A DNA stretch of 64,000 nt. Origin: Comamonadaceae bacterium. GTDB taxonomy: Bacteria; Pseudomonadota; Gammaproteobacteria; Burkholderiales; Burkholderiaceae_C. How positions within the stretch are numbered: the first letter of the stretch is position 1; each line of letters opens with the position of its first letter. The stretch spans positions 248,001 to 312,000 of the forward strand of contig JAIYBZ010000037.1 of assembly GCA_027488255.1 (NCBI GenBank), read 5' to 3'. A model generated the notes under the pieces. That model did no database searches and had not been told where the DNA came from. It saw only the letters and a program-made list of their open reading frames with translations. This document shows, piece after piece, positions 47,679 through 55,529 of the stretch. A program made the position numbers and the translations under genes.

Positions 47679-49082
47679 ATGGTTTTCTCGAGCCTCACGT
47701 TTCTTTTCTTCTTTCTTCCTGCTTGCCTGATTTGTTACTACGCCTTTCCGCAAAGGCAGGTACGCAATCTGATACTGACGGGTTTCTCGCTCATTTTTTA
47801 CGCATGGGGCGAGCCAATTTGGGTCAGCTTGCTGATCATTTCCTGTATCTGGGATTATTTGAATGGCTTGTTCATCGACCATTTCAAAAACAAGAGGGCG
47901 ATTGCGCGTTTGGGGGTGATCAGCTCCTTGATCGTCAACTTGGGATTGTTGGCGTCTTTCAAATATGCAGATTTCATTGTTGAAACTGTCAACGCCTTGA
48001 CAGGTCTGGGTTTCAAGGCCCCGGGCATTTTGCTGCCCATCGGCATTTCGTTTTACACCTTCCAAACCATTTCGTACACGATTGATGTGTACCGAGGGGA
48101 GGTCTCGGCGCAAAAGAATTTCTTCAACTTCATGTTGTTTGTGGTGTGCTTCCATCAGCTGGTGGCCGGGCCCATCGTGCGCTACTCGCACATTGCGCGC
48201 GAAATTGAAGAGCGTGTTTTTAGTGTGTCTGACTTCAGCAATGGCGTGACCCGCTTTTGCAAAGGCTTGTTCAAAAAAGTGTTCATCGCCAACACGGCGG
48301 GTGAGCTGTGTTTGCAATTCTTAGGCCAAGACGTGAGCCAGACCACCGTCGCAGGGGAGTGGTTTGGCCTGTTGATGTTCACTCTTCAGATTTATTTTGA
48401 TTTTTCGGGCTACTCCGACATGGCCATTGGTTTGGGCATGATGTTTGGCTTTCACTACCACGAGAATTTCAAGCACCCCTACACCGCCAATTCAATCACC
48501 GACTTTTGGCGCCGTTGGCATATTTCGCTGGGCACATTTTTCAGGGACTATGTGTACATCCCGCTGGGCGGCAACCGCCACCACCCTGTGCGCAACATCT
48601 TTATTGTTTGGGGGCTCACCGGCATTTGGCATGGCGCCAGTTGGAACTTTGTGCTTTGGGGCTTGTATTTCGGTGTGATTCTTTGGTTCGAAAAAACCGT
48701 TGGCTTGCGGCTGTTGCAGCGCATGCACCCACTCATCCAACATGCGTATGCGGTGTTCTTCATTGTGCTGGGTTGGTCCATCTTTTATTTCACCGACTTG
48801 AGCCGTCTGGGCAGCACCCTCCAGGTGATGTTTGGTTTCACCGATGTCCCGCTGTACGACTTTGAGTTGGACGTGGCCATTTGGGCCAATGCGTTTTGGC
48901 TGGTTTTTGCGCTCGTCATGTGCGCTCCGTTGTACGCGCGTGCACACACCCATCTCCAGCACCGCCTGAGTGCGGTCGCCTACCAATGGACTGTGGTGTC
49001 GCAAAACTTGTTGTTTCTGGGGGTCAGCGTGGTGCTGCTGGTGGGCAAGACCTACAACCCCTTCATTTATTTCCGATTCTGA
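47679..49082 (+). CDS. MBOAT-family O-acyltransferase (AlgI/PatA-like)
   Basis: Multi-span membrane protein of 467 residues. It carries the AlgI/DltB/PatA core motif DFWRRWHISLGTFFRDYVY (275-293), with His281, and the invariant catalytic His318 in LTGIWHGASW. In known systems such proteins pass an acetyl group across the membrane to a periplasmic SGNH/DHHW partner that acetylates alginate or peptidoglycan. The next gene is such a partner, starting two bases after this stop. The polymer acetylated here cannot be decided from sequence alone. Confidence 0.93.
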   Translation: MVFSSLTFLFFFLPACLICYYAFPQRQVRNLILTGFSLIFYAWGEPIWVSLLIISCIWDYLNGLFIDHFKNKRAIARLGVISSLIVNLGLLASFKYADFIVETVNALTGLGFKAPGILLPIGISFYTFQTISYTIDVYRGEVSAQKNFFNFMLFVVCFHQLVAGPIVRYSHIAREIEERVFSVSDFSNGVTRFCKGLFKKVFIANTAGELCLQFLGQDVSQTTVAGEWFGLLMFTLQIYFDFSGYSDMAIGLGMMFGFHYHENFKHPYTANSITDFWRRWHISLGTFFRDYVYIPLGGNRHHPVRNIFIVWGLTGIWHGASWNFVLWGLYFGVILWFEKTVGLRLLQRMHPLIQHAYAVFFIVLGWSIFYFTDLSRLGSTLQVMFGFTDVPLYDFELDVAIWANAFWLVFALVMCAPLYARAHTHLQHRLSAVAYQWTVVSQNLLFLGVSVVLLVGKTYNPFIYFRF

Positions 49083-49084
49083 CC

Positions 49085-50635
49085 ATGCAGAAGAACCACT
49101 CCACCCCGTTCATGGACTGGCTCCAAACGCTCTTGTTTGCAGGCTTGTTGGTGGGCTTGGGGGCTTTGTTCGTGGCCTTGCCCAAGGACACCGTTTCTGA
49201 AGGTGAGAAGCGAGAACTGGCTCACTTTCCCGAGTTTTCGTGGTCGGCCATTGGGCAAGGCACTTTCATGCAGCGGATAGACGATTTTGTCGCCGACAAC
49301 TTTGTTTTCCGATACACCTTGTCCGATGTGGCGGGCCAAATCAAACAATGGCGCGGCTGGGCACATGACGATATCCAGGTGTTCTCAGACAAAGGCAGTC
49401 ATGCTGCCGGGACGGCCTCACCGCCTAAGGCCCCTAAGGCGCAGTCGGATGCTGCCGGTTCGTTGGCAGGGGGGGCGGCCAACACGGTGTCGGGTACAGA
49501 GCAAGACCCCGCGCAGGGTGAGGCGCAGGGCCAGGCCCGAGGCACGGCCCGCGACAGCGTCACGGGGGCTTTTGCAACCACCGAAGGCATCAGCCAAAAC
49601 CAAGGCCAAGGTCAAGGTCAAGGTCAAGGTTCGAGCCCCACACCCCGCACAGACGCTGCCCGTGCGGGCGCCGGGGGAACTGCCGCCGCAGGCACTACCG
49701 AAGACGCGCCGTATCAAAACATCGAGTCGGTGATCATCTACAAAAACCGGGCGGTACAAATGTTTGGGGGCTCACCGGGCATGGCGGTGCCCTTCGCCAA
49801 CATGCTCGCGCGCTATCAGCAAGAACTGCCGCAAACCACCTTGTATTTCATGCCCATTCCAATCGGGGCCGACTATTACCTGCCGCAAAAAGTCACCAAG
49901 GGGCTGTTGCGTGAAAAAGGGGTGATTGACCATGCCGTGAGTTTGCTGCCGCCACAAGTGCGCGCGGTGAACACTTACGCCAAACTCGCGCAACACAGCT
50001 CCGAGTACCTTTACTTCAACACCGACCACCATTGGACCGGTTTGGGGGCCTATTACGCCTACACGGCCTTTGCAGAGGCGGCCCGATTTGCGCCCTTGCC
50101 TCTCAGTGCCTTCACCAAAAAAGAGATTCCCAATTTTCTAGGCACGCTGTATCACCGCACACTTTCGCCGGCACTCAAGAGCAAAGGCGATACGGTGGAA
50201 TATTTCAAGGTGCCGGTGCAGACCAGTGTGAAATATTTTTCAGCCGGTTCGCGACAGGGCCAGAGCACTCAGCTGTATGCAGAATATGCCCGCGGTGCCA
50301 GCGCTTACGGGGTGTTTTTAGGCGGCGATTACCCCCTGATGAAGATCACCAGCGATGTGAAAAATGGCCGCAAGATCGCGATGATCAAAGACTCGTATGG
50401 CAATGCGTTTGCCCCTTATTTGGCCTCGCACTATGAAGAGGTGTACGTGCTGGATTACCGCTATTTCAATGGCAACATCAAAACCTTGATTCAGCAAGAA
50501 GGCATTCAAGAGTTGCTGTTTGCGCACAATTCCTATGTGTTTCTCAGCGGCTACACGGTACAGCGAGAACGGGGATTCCTGACGGGTCCTCTGCCCACAG
50601 CACGCAAGTCGGCGGCCTCTGAGGCGGCGCCATGA
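49085..50635 (+). CDS. DHHW/AlgJ-like membrane-anchored O-acetylation protein
   Basis: Protein of 516 residues. An N-terminal membrane anchor lies at about 12-32, and a short conserved region ends near 102. A 105-residue low-complexity linker (103-207) rich in Gly, Ala, Thr and Gln contains a (QG)n run. The catalytic-like domain (210-500) has the DHHW motif (314-317, FNTDHHWTGLGAYYAY) and the serine block MIKDSYGNAF (Ser437), matching the AlgJ/AlgX/DHHW families that attach acetyl groups to polysaccharide. It is tightly linked to the MBOAT gene and overlaps the region before the next gene. Confidence 0.88.
   Translation: MQKNHSTPFMDWLQTLLFAGLLVGLGALFVALPKDTVSEGEKRELAHFPEFSWSAIGQGTFMQRIDDFVADNFVFRYTLSDVAGQIKQWRGWAHDDIQVFSDKGSHAAGTASPPKAPKAQSDAAGSLAGGAANTVSGTEQDPAQGEAQGQARGTARDSVTGAFATTEGISQNQGQGQGQGQGSSPTPRTDAARAGAGGTAAAGTTEDAPYQNIESVIIYKNRAVQMFGGSPGMAVPFANMLARYQQELPQTTLYFMPIPIGADYYLPQKVTKGLLREKGVIDHAVSLLPPQVRAVNTYAKLAQHSSEYLYFNTDHHWTGLGAYYAYTAFAEAARFAPLPLSAFTKKEIPNFLGTLYHRTLSPALKSKGDTVEYFKVPVQTSVKYFSAGSRQGQSTQLYAEYARGASAYGVFLGGDYPLMKITSDVKNGRKIAMIKDSYGNAFAPYLASHYEEVYVLDYRYFNGNIKTLIQQEGIQELLFAHNSYVFLSGYTVQRERGFLTGPLPTARKSAASEAAP
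49601..49630 (+). repeat. Hexanucleotide repeat CAAGG(C/T) x5 in the DHHW gene
   Basis: Five consecutive in-frame hexamers encode alternating Gln-Gly in the linker of the DHHW protein. Gain or loss of a unit would change linker length without a frameshift. Confidence 0.93.
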
Positions 50636-50649
50636 AGAGGAGTTTTTCC

Positions 50650-52458
50650 ATGTCATTTCAAGCTTCGCGGGCGACGCTCCGTGTGCTGCCCTGCGTTGTT
50701 TTGTGCGGCTTGCTGACCGCCTGTGCGACCCTGCCCGGCGTCGATCAGGCCGCGTCGGCAGACGCGGCTTTGCCGGGTGCTGGCCCCACTGCAGGAGCCG
50801 CAAAGGGCACCGCACCAGGGACCGCATCAGGGAACTCATCAGGGACCGCAACGCCATCCGCCTCGGCCGCTTCTTCGGCTACGGGGGTGTCCCCGCCCGC
50901 TCAAGGGGCCAAAGCGGTATCAGCTGCCCCGCAGTGGCAACGCAACCCCTTGCCCTTGGCGCAAGAAGGACCCGCCAAGCCTCCCTTCGCTTGGCGAACA
51001 TTGCCCGACCTCATTGGCGCCGAAAAGGCGCAGCTGATGAACACTTTCATCACGCCCGAGGTCAACACTTTTGAAGCAAGCAATGTGCAGTTGTTGCAGC
51101 GCCTGAAAAGCAAGTGGGAGGCCGCCGCTCAAGGGCGCTTCACGGTGCTGCATTTTGGGGACTCGCATGTTCAAGGCGGTTTTGGGGCGCAAATTTCTCG
51201 GCACAAATGGCAGTCGATGATGGGCAGCGCTGGGCGAGGCATGGTGTTTCCCTATGCCATCGCCAAAACGTATTCGCAAAACGATTACCGGTCGACGTTT
51301 GAAGGTGAGTGGGTCACCGCCAACAGCATTCAGGTCAATCCCAAAATGCCGTTGGGGGTGTCGGGCTTTGTGGCGCGCACCGCCAGCGCGCAAGCGGCGT
51401 TCACACTGCAATTCAATCAGCAGTTTGAGCCGGGAGCCAAGGTGCTCAAGTTTCTTTACCGAACTTCCTCGGCCAACTACCGTTTGCGCCTGCAATCGGG
51501 TGATGTGCTGTGGGAAAGTGAGCTGCAAAGTGATGCCGGCGCGATGGGGGGCACGCAACGCGTGGAGATCGATGTGCCGCAGTTGTCCGACACGCTGCGA
51601 TTTGATCTTGTGAACACCGAGCCCCAAGCGGACGATGCTTTTGAGTTGTATGGGGTGAGCATTGAAAACAAGACGCCCGGTGTGCTGTATCACAACCTGG
51701 GCGTGGGGGGGGCGGCATTTGCGGCCTTGCGTTCGCAGGCTTATTTTGAGTCGCAGTCCAAAGTGTTGGCGCCCGATCTGGTGATCTTGGATTGGGGAAC
51801 CAACGACTTGATTTACAAAAACAAGGTGCCTGAGCAATTAGAGGCCACCATTGTCGAGACCATTCGCAAAGTGCGCGCCGAGCACCCCGATGCGCTCATC
51901 TTGTTGACCAGCGTGCAAGACACTTACTTTCGCAAACAAGCCATCACAGCCACTTGGGAATTTGCCCAATTGATTCGCCGACTGGCCAAAGAAAACGACT
52001 GCCTGTTGTACGACTGGTACCGGGTGGCGGGCGGGGCCGATGCCATGCGCACTTGGTATGCCTATGGCTTGGCCCAACCGGACCATGTCCATTTGAGTGC
52101 GACCGGTTATGCCATCAAGGGTGATTTGTTGGCTCAAGCCATGCTCAATGCCCTGAATTGGCAAAAGAGCAACCCCGATAAATCCAGTTTGTGGACAGAC
52201 GCGCAGCAAGGCGAGTTGCCCCGATCGGTTTCGGCTTGGCTCAAGGCCTTGAAGCCTTTTCAGAGCCGTCCCGATTTGATTCGAGTGAGTGCATCTGCGA
52301 AGGGCAAAGGGACCGCCACTGCGGCCAAAGCGGCCCTTCGAAAGCCCAGTAAAGCGGCACAGAGCAAAGCCAAATCTTCAGCCAAGGCGGCCAACAGCAA
52401 AACGACCAAGGCCAAGCCCTCCTCGAACAAGACCGCCAAGCCAGTCAAGCCGCAATGA
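50650..52458 (+). CDS. SGNH esterase lipoprotein, Ape1-like layout
   Basis: Lipoprotein of 602 residues: lipobox LTAC with Cys25, then a 70-residue Ala/Gly/Thr/Ser linker. The SGNH domain opens with HFGDSHVQGG (Ser172), is interrupted by a beta-rich insert (about 215-345, possibly CBM35-like), and resumes with WGTNDLIY (Asn385) and PDHVHLS (Asp478, His481). A split SGNH fold with a carbohydrate-binding insert is known from the peptidoglycan O-acetylesterase Ape1. The last 54 residues are Lys/Ala/Ser-rich and strongly basic. AGAGGAG lies seven bases before the ATG at 50650. The MBOAT-DHHW-SGNH order suggests acetylation and deacetylation of one polymer. Confidence 0.85.
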   Translation: MSFQASRATLRVLPCVVLCGLLTACATLPGVDQAASADAALPGAGPTAGAAKGTAPGTASGNSSGTATPSASAASSATGVSPPAQGAKAVSAAPQWQRNPLPLAQEGPAKPPFAWRTLPDLIGAEKAQLMNTFITPEVNTFEASNVQLLQRLKSKWEAAAQGRFTVLHFGDSHVQGGFGAQISRHKWQSMMGSAGRGMVFPYAIAKTYSQNDYRSTFEGEWVTANSIQVNPKMPLGVSGFVARTASAQAAFTLQFNQQFEPGAKVLKFLYRTSSANYRLRLQSGDVLWESELQSDAGAMGGTQRVEIDVPQLSDTLRFDLVNTEPQADDAFELYGVSIENKTPGVLYHNLGVGGAAFAALRSQAYFESQSKVLAPDLVILDWGTNDLIYKNKVPEQLEATIVETIRKVRAEHPDALILLTSVQDTYFRKQAITATWEFAQLIRRLAKENDCLLYDWYRVAGGADAMRTWYAYGLAQPDHVHLSATGYAIKGDLLAQAMLNALNWQKSNPDKSSLWTDAQQGELPRSVSAWLKALKPFQSRPDLIRVSASAKGKGTATAAKAALRKPSKAAQSKAKSSAKAANSKTTKAKPSSNKTAKPVKPQ

Positions 52459-52486
52459 AGTCACGGTCGTAATGACTTTGTGGCAA

Positions 52487-53161
52487 TTACGGCTGTAAGG
52501 GAATGGCCTGAGTGGGCGGCTCGACCGCATCGGGGCTGGGCTCAGGACAAGATTGTTCCCACCGAATCTTGCGCAAATGATCGGTGTAACCCGCGCTGGC
52601 GTAACGGATGCTGATCAAGAACGCGTTGTAATCTTTGTGCTGGCTGGCGCGGTAATGTTTGTCTTGCCAGGCCTTGTAATAAACCACGCTGTCTTTCCAA
52701 TCGTCAAACACCAGATAGCGGGTGTTGCGAAAGCCGAAGAGGTTTTGCCGCTTCATCAGAAAGGGCGCGCGCATCCACCCGGTTTCCAAAATGGCCTGCC
52801 GCATGACCATCTCGGGATGCTGAATGTTGAGTCGGCAAATTTCTGCAAAAACCGACGCCACCAAGTCTTGGTCGATTTTGCCCAAGGGCTGAGTGGGGGC
52901 TGCGTTGGCGGGCAGGGGCGTAAACAGCACAAAAGTGGGCAGCAAAAAAGCGGGCAGCACAAAAGCAGGCAAAACCAGAGCAGGCAAAACCAGTGCGGGC
53001 TGCACGAAAGTCTTCACAAGAAAGTGTTTCCAGCCCCGCACGCGGCCATGCTCGCGCCCACTCCTGCCCCAACTTCCGCCCCCACTCCCGTTCCCGTTCC
53101 CAACCCGGTGTGGGGCGCGCCCTTTTGTGGCCATGCGATCAAGCGAAGCCCGTGGGGTCAT
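52487..53161 (-). CDS. Secreted glucosaminidase-domain protein
   Basis: Protein of up to 224 residues. A Gly/Arg-rich N-terminus precedes an unusually long repetitive hydrophobic segment (five copies of a VLPA(L/F)-type pentapeptide) ending in PANAAPTQP, which looks like a signal peptide cleavage site. The glucosaminidase domain (about 95-205) has the catalytic glutamate at about 126 in MRQAILETGWMRA. It is the paralogue of the protein at 47.2 kb and converges with the SGNH gene. The start is uncertain: ATG 53161 or 53134, or GTG codons nearer the hydrophobic segment. Confidence 0.82.
   Translation of the reverse strand: MTPRASLDRMATKGRAPHRVGNGNGSGGGSWGRSGREHGRVRGWKHFLVKTFVQPALVLPALVLPAFVLPAFLLPTFVLFTPLPANAAPTQPLGKIDQDLVASVFAEICRLNIQHPEMVMRQAILETGWMRAPFLMKRQNLFGFRNTRYLVFDDWKDSVVYYKAWQDKHYRASQHKDYNAFLISIRYASAGYTDHLRKIRWEQSCPEPSPDAVEPPTQAIPLQP
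52926..53000 (-). repeat. 15-bp tandem repeat x5 in a signal-peptide region
   Basis: Five consecutive 15-base units (for example AGCACAAAAGCAGGC on the plus strand), imperfectly conserved, encode the repeated pentapeptide of the hydrophobic signal or anchor segment of the secreted glucosaminidase. Confidence 0.88.
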
Positions 53162-53202
53162 CGAGGCCGGCGGGCAAAATGGAGTCACGGCGGTCACTGG
53201 GT

Positions 53203-53688
53203 TCAGGCCAAGGGGTGGTGCACGGCGGGGTCGGTGTAAATCACCTCCAGCGGATAACGCTGGCCTTTCAGATGGTCTTCTATGCAGCGCAAAACGAGGG
53301 GGCTTCGGTGGCGTGCGGCGCTGGCGCGGACCTCTTCGGGGGTCATCCAAACCGTGCGAACAATCCCCTCGTCCAAGCTGCGGCGGGCTTGCAAGTCGCC
53401 CAGCTCGCCGCAAAAAGCCATGCGCACATAAGTGATGTCTTCGCCAGTCGCCGGGCGCTGAAAGCGCGACAGATAAATGCCGACCAAGGCCGTGGGCTTG
53501 AAGCTGTGCGCCGTTTCTTCTAAGGTTTCGCGAGCGCAACCCTCGGCCGGCGACTCGCCAGGGTCCAGATGGCCGGCAGGGTTGTTCAGCCGCAAGCCTT
53601 CCAAGGTGTGCTCTTCGACCAACAGGTAGCGGCCCTGTTTTTCGATGATTGCAGCGACAGTGACATTGGGTTTCCAGCGCGTGTCCAT
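53203..53688 (-). CDS. NUDIX hydrolase (NudJ-like)
   Basis: Hydrolase of 161 residues acting on a nucleoside diphosphate-linked or related phosphorylated substrate. The Nudix box GHLDPGESPAEGCARETLEE (about 39-58) is complete, with the catalytic REtlEE glutamates. The N-terminus KPNVTVAAIIEKQGRYLLVEE resembles NudJ/YmfB. In E. coli nudJ is directly upstream of mnmA; here the same strand order holds but seven cell-wall genes lie between. The start at 53688 gives a full-length domain. Confidence 0.9.
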   Translation of the reverse strand: MDTRWKPNVTVAAIIEKQGRYLLVEEHTLEGLRLNNPAGHLDPGESPAEGCARETLEETAHSFKPTALVGIYLSRFQRPATGEDITYVRMAFCGELGDLQARRSLDEGIVRTVWMTPEEVRASAARHRSPLVLRCIEDHLKGQRYPLEVIYTDPAVHHPLA

Positions 53689-53903
53689 ACTCGTTATTAT
53701 CGTGCGGACGTTTCTGTGGGCCCCAAGTTGGAGCCCGGTGGCAGACAAAAGGCCAGAACGGGTTAAAAATAAGAGCTTGCCAATATGAAGGCGGCTGAAC
53801 AGGTGGCCCGGCTCTCCACAAGACTTGCACGCGTCTGCAAAGCAAGGACTTGGGTTAAGCTGACACATTGGCAATCATTGATGAACTGAGCGAGGAGACC
53901 TCC

Positions 53904-55511
53904 ATGCAAACAGGCGAAAACGCCCCAACGCCGCAACGCATTGGCGTGCCGCGAGAAATTTTCCCCGGTGAAAAGCGGGTGGCCACGGTGCCGGATGTGG
54001 TGACCAAACTGGTCAAACTGGGCTTCGCGGTGGTGGTGGAGCAAGGGGCCGGCGCTCTGGCCGATTTGTCCGACGATGCCTACGTGCAAGCCGGCGCCAC
54101 CATTGCCCCCAATGCGGCGGCACTCTGGAGCGGCAGCGATATCGTCTTTAAAGTGCGCGCGCCTGTGGCCGAAGAAGTCGCCTTGATGCACGCCGGGCAG
54201 ACGCTGGTGGGCTTTTTGTGGCCGGCTCAAAACCCTGAATTGATGCAACAGTTGGCGGCCAAAAAGGTCACGGCCCTCTCGATCGATGCACTGCCACGCA
54301 CGCTGAGCCGCGCCCAAAAAATGGACGCCTTGACCTCGATGGCCGGGGTCAGTGGATACCGCGCGGTGGTGGAAGCGGCCAATGCATTTGGTCGTTTTTT
54401 CAATGGCCAAATCACAGCCGCAGGCAAAGTGCCACCGGCCAAAGTGTTCATCGCTGGCGCTGGCGTCGCGGGTCTGGCGGCCATCGGTGCCGCAGCCAGT
54501 TTGGGCGCCATCGTGCGGGCCAATGACACCCGTGCCGAAGTGGCCGATCAAGTGGTCTCACTCGGCGGCGAGTTCGTCAAGGTGGACTACGAAGAAGAGG
54601 GTTCTGGCGGCGGGGGCTATGCCAAAGTCATGAGCGAAGGCTTCCAAGCCGCGCAGCGTGAGATGTATGCCCAACAGGCGCGTGAGGTCGACATCATCAT
54701 CACCACCGCCTTGATTCCCGGCAAGCCCGCGCCCAAGTTGATCACCGCCGACATGGTGAAAAGCATGAAGCCCGGCAGTGTGATCGTGGACATGGCCGCC
54801 GAGCAAGGCGGCAACTGCGAGCTCACCGAGCCCGGCAAAGCCGTGGTCCACCATGGCGTGACGATCGTGGGCTACACCGATCTGGCCTCGCGCATGGCCC
54901 GCCAATCCTCCACGCTGTATGGCACCAACTTGTTCCGCTTGACGGAAGAGTTGTGCAAGACGAAAGACGGTGTCATCCACGTCAACATGGCGGACGATGC
55001 CATCCGCGGCCTGACCGTCATCAAAGAGGGCGAGATCACCTGGCCTGCGCCGCCCCTGGCTGCAGCGCCCAAACCCGCTCCGAAGGCCGTGGTCGCGGTC
55101 ACAGAGAAAAAGGGCGGGCACGGCCATGGCAGCAGCGGCCCCATGCCAACAAAAACTTTGGCGGTGGTGTTTGGTTTGGGGGCCTTGGCCTTCTGGGCCA
55201 TTGGCGCCTATGCGCCGCCCGCCTTTTTGGGCCACTTCACGGTTTTTGTGTTGGCTTGCTTCATCGGCAACATGGTGGTGTGGAACGTTACCCCTGCTTT
55301 GCACACGCCTTTGATGAGTGTGACCAATGCGATCTCCAGCATCATCGTCATCGGGGCGCTGGTGCAAATATTGCCACCTGAAGCCGGCACCAATGGCCGA
55401 CCTGACCAGCTGATTCAGTGGCTGGCTTTTGTCGGCATTGTGCTCACCGCGGTCAATATGTTTGGTGGCTTTGCTGTGACCCGTCGCATGCTCGCCATGT
55501 TCCGAAAGTAA
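53904..55511 (+). CDS. pntA: NAD(P) transhydrogenase subunit alpha
   Basis: Proton-translocating transhydrogenase, transferring hydride between NADH and NADP+. The 535-residue protein combines the NAD(H)-binding domain I (RIGVPREIFPGEKRVATVP near the N-terminus, FIAGAGVAGLAAIGAAASLG for NAD binding, and IPGKPAPKLIT) with a C-terminal membrane part of about four helices from residue 415. It is thus the fused alpha form as in E. coli, not the split three-subunit form. GAGGAG lies before the ATG at 53904. pntB follows after 18 bases. Confidence 0.97.
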   Translation: MQTGENAPTPQRIGVPREIFPGEKRVATVPDVVTKLVKLGFAVVVEQGAGALADLSDDAYVQAGATIAPNAAALWSGSDIVFKVRAPVAEEVALMHAGQTLVGFLWPAQNPELMQQLAAKKVTALSIDALPRTLSRAQKMDALTSMAGVSGYRAVVEAANAFGRFFNGQITAAGKVPPAKVFIAGAGVAGLAAIGAAASLGAIVRANDTRAEVADQVVSLGGEFVKVDYEEEGSGGGGYAKVMSEGFQAAQREMYAQQAREVDIIITTALIPGKPAPKLITADMVKSMKPGSVIVDMAAEQGGNCELTEPGKAVVHHGVTIVGYTDLASRMARQSSTLYGTNLFRLTEELCKTKDGVIHVNMADDAIRGLTVIKEGEITWPAPPLAAAPKPAPKAVVAVTEKKGGHGHGSSGPMPTKTLAVVFGLGALAFWAIGAYAPPAFLGHFTVFVLACFIGNMVVWNVTPALHTPLMSVTNAISSIIVIGALVQILPPEAGTNGRPDQLIQWLAFVGIVLTAVNMFGGFAVTRRMLAMFRK

Positions 55512-55529
55512 TCGAGAAAAGAGCTACCC

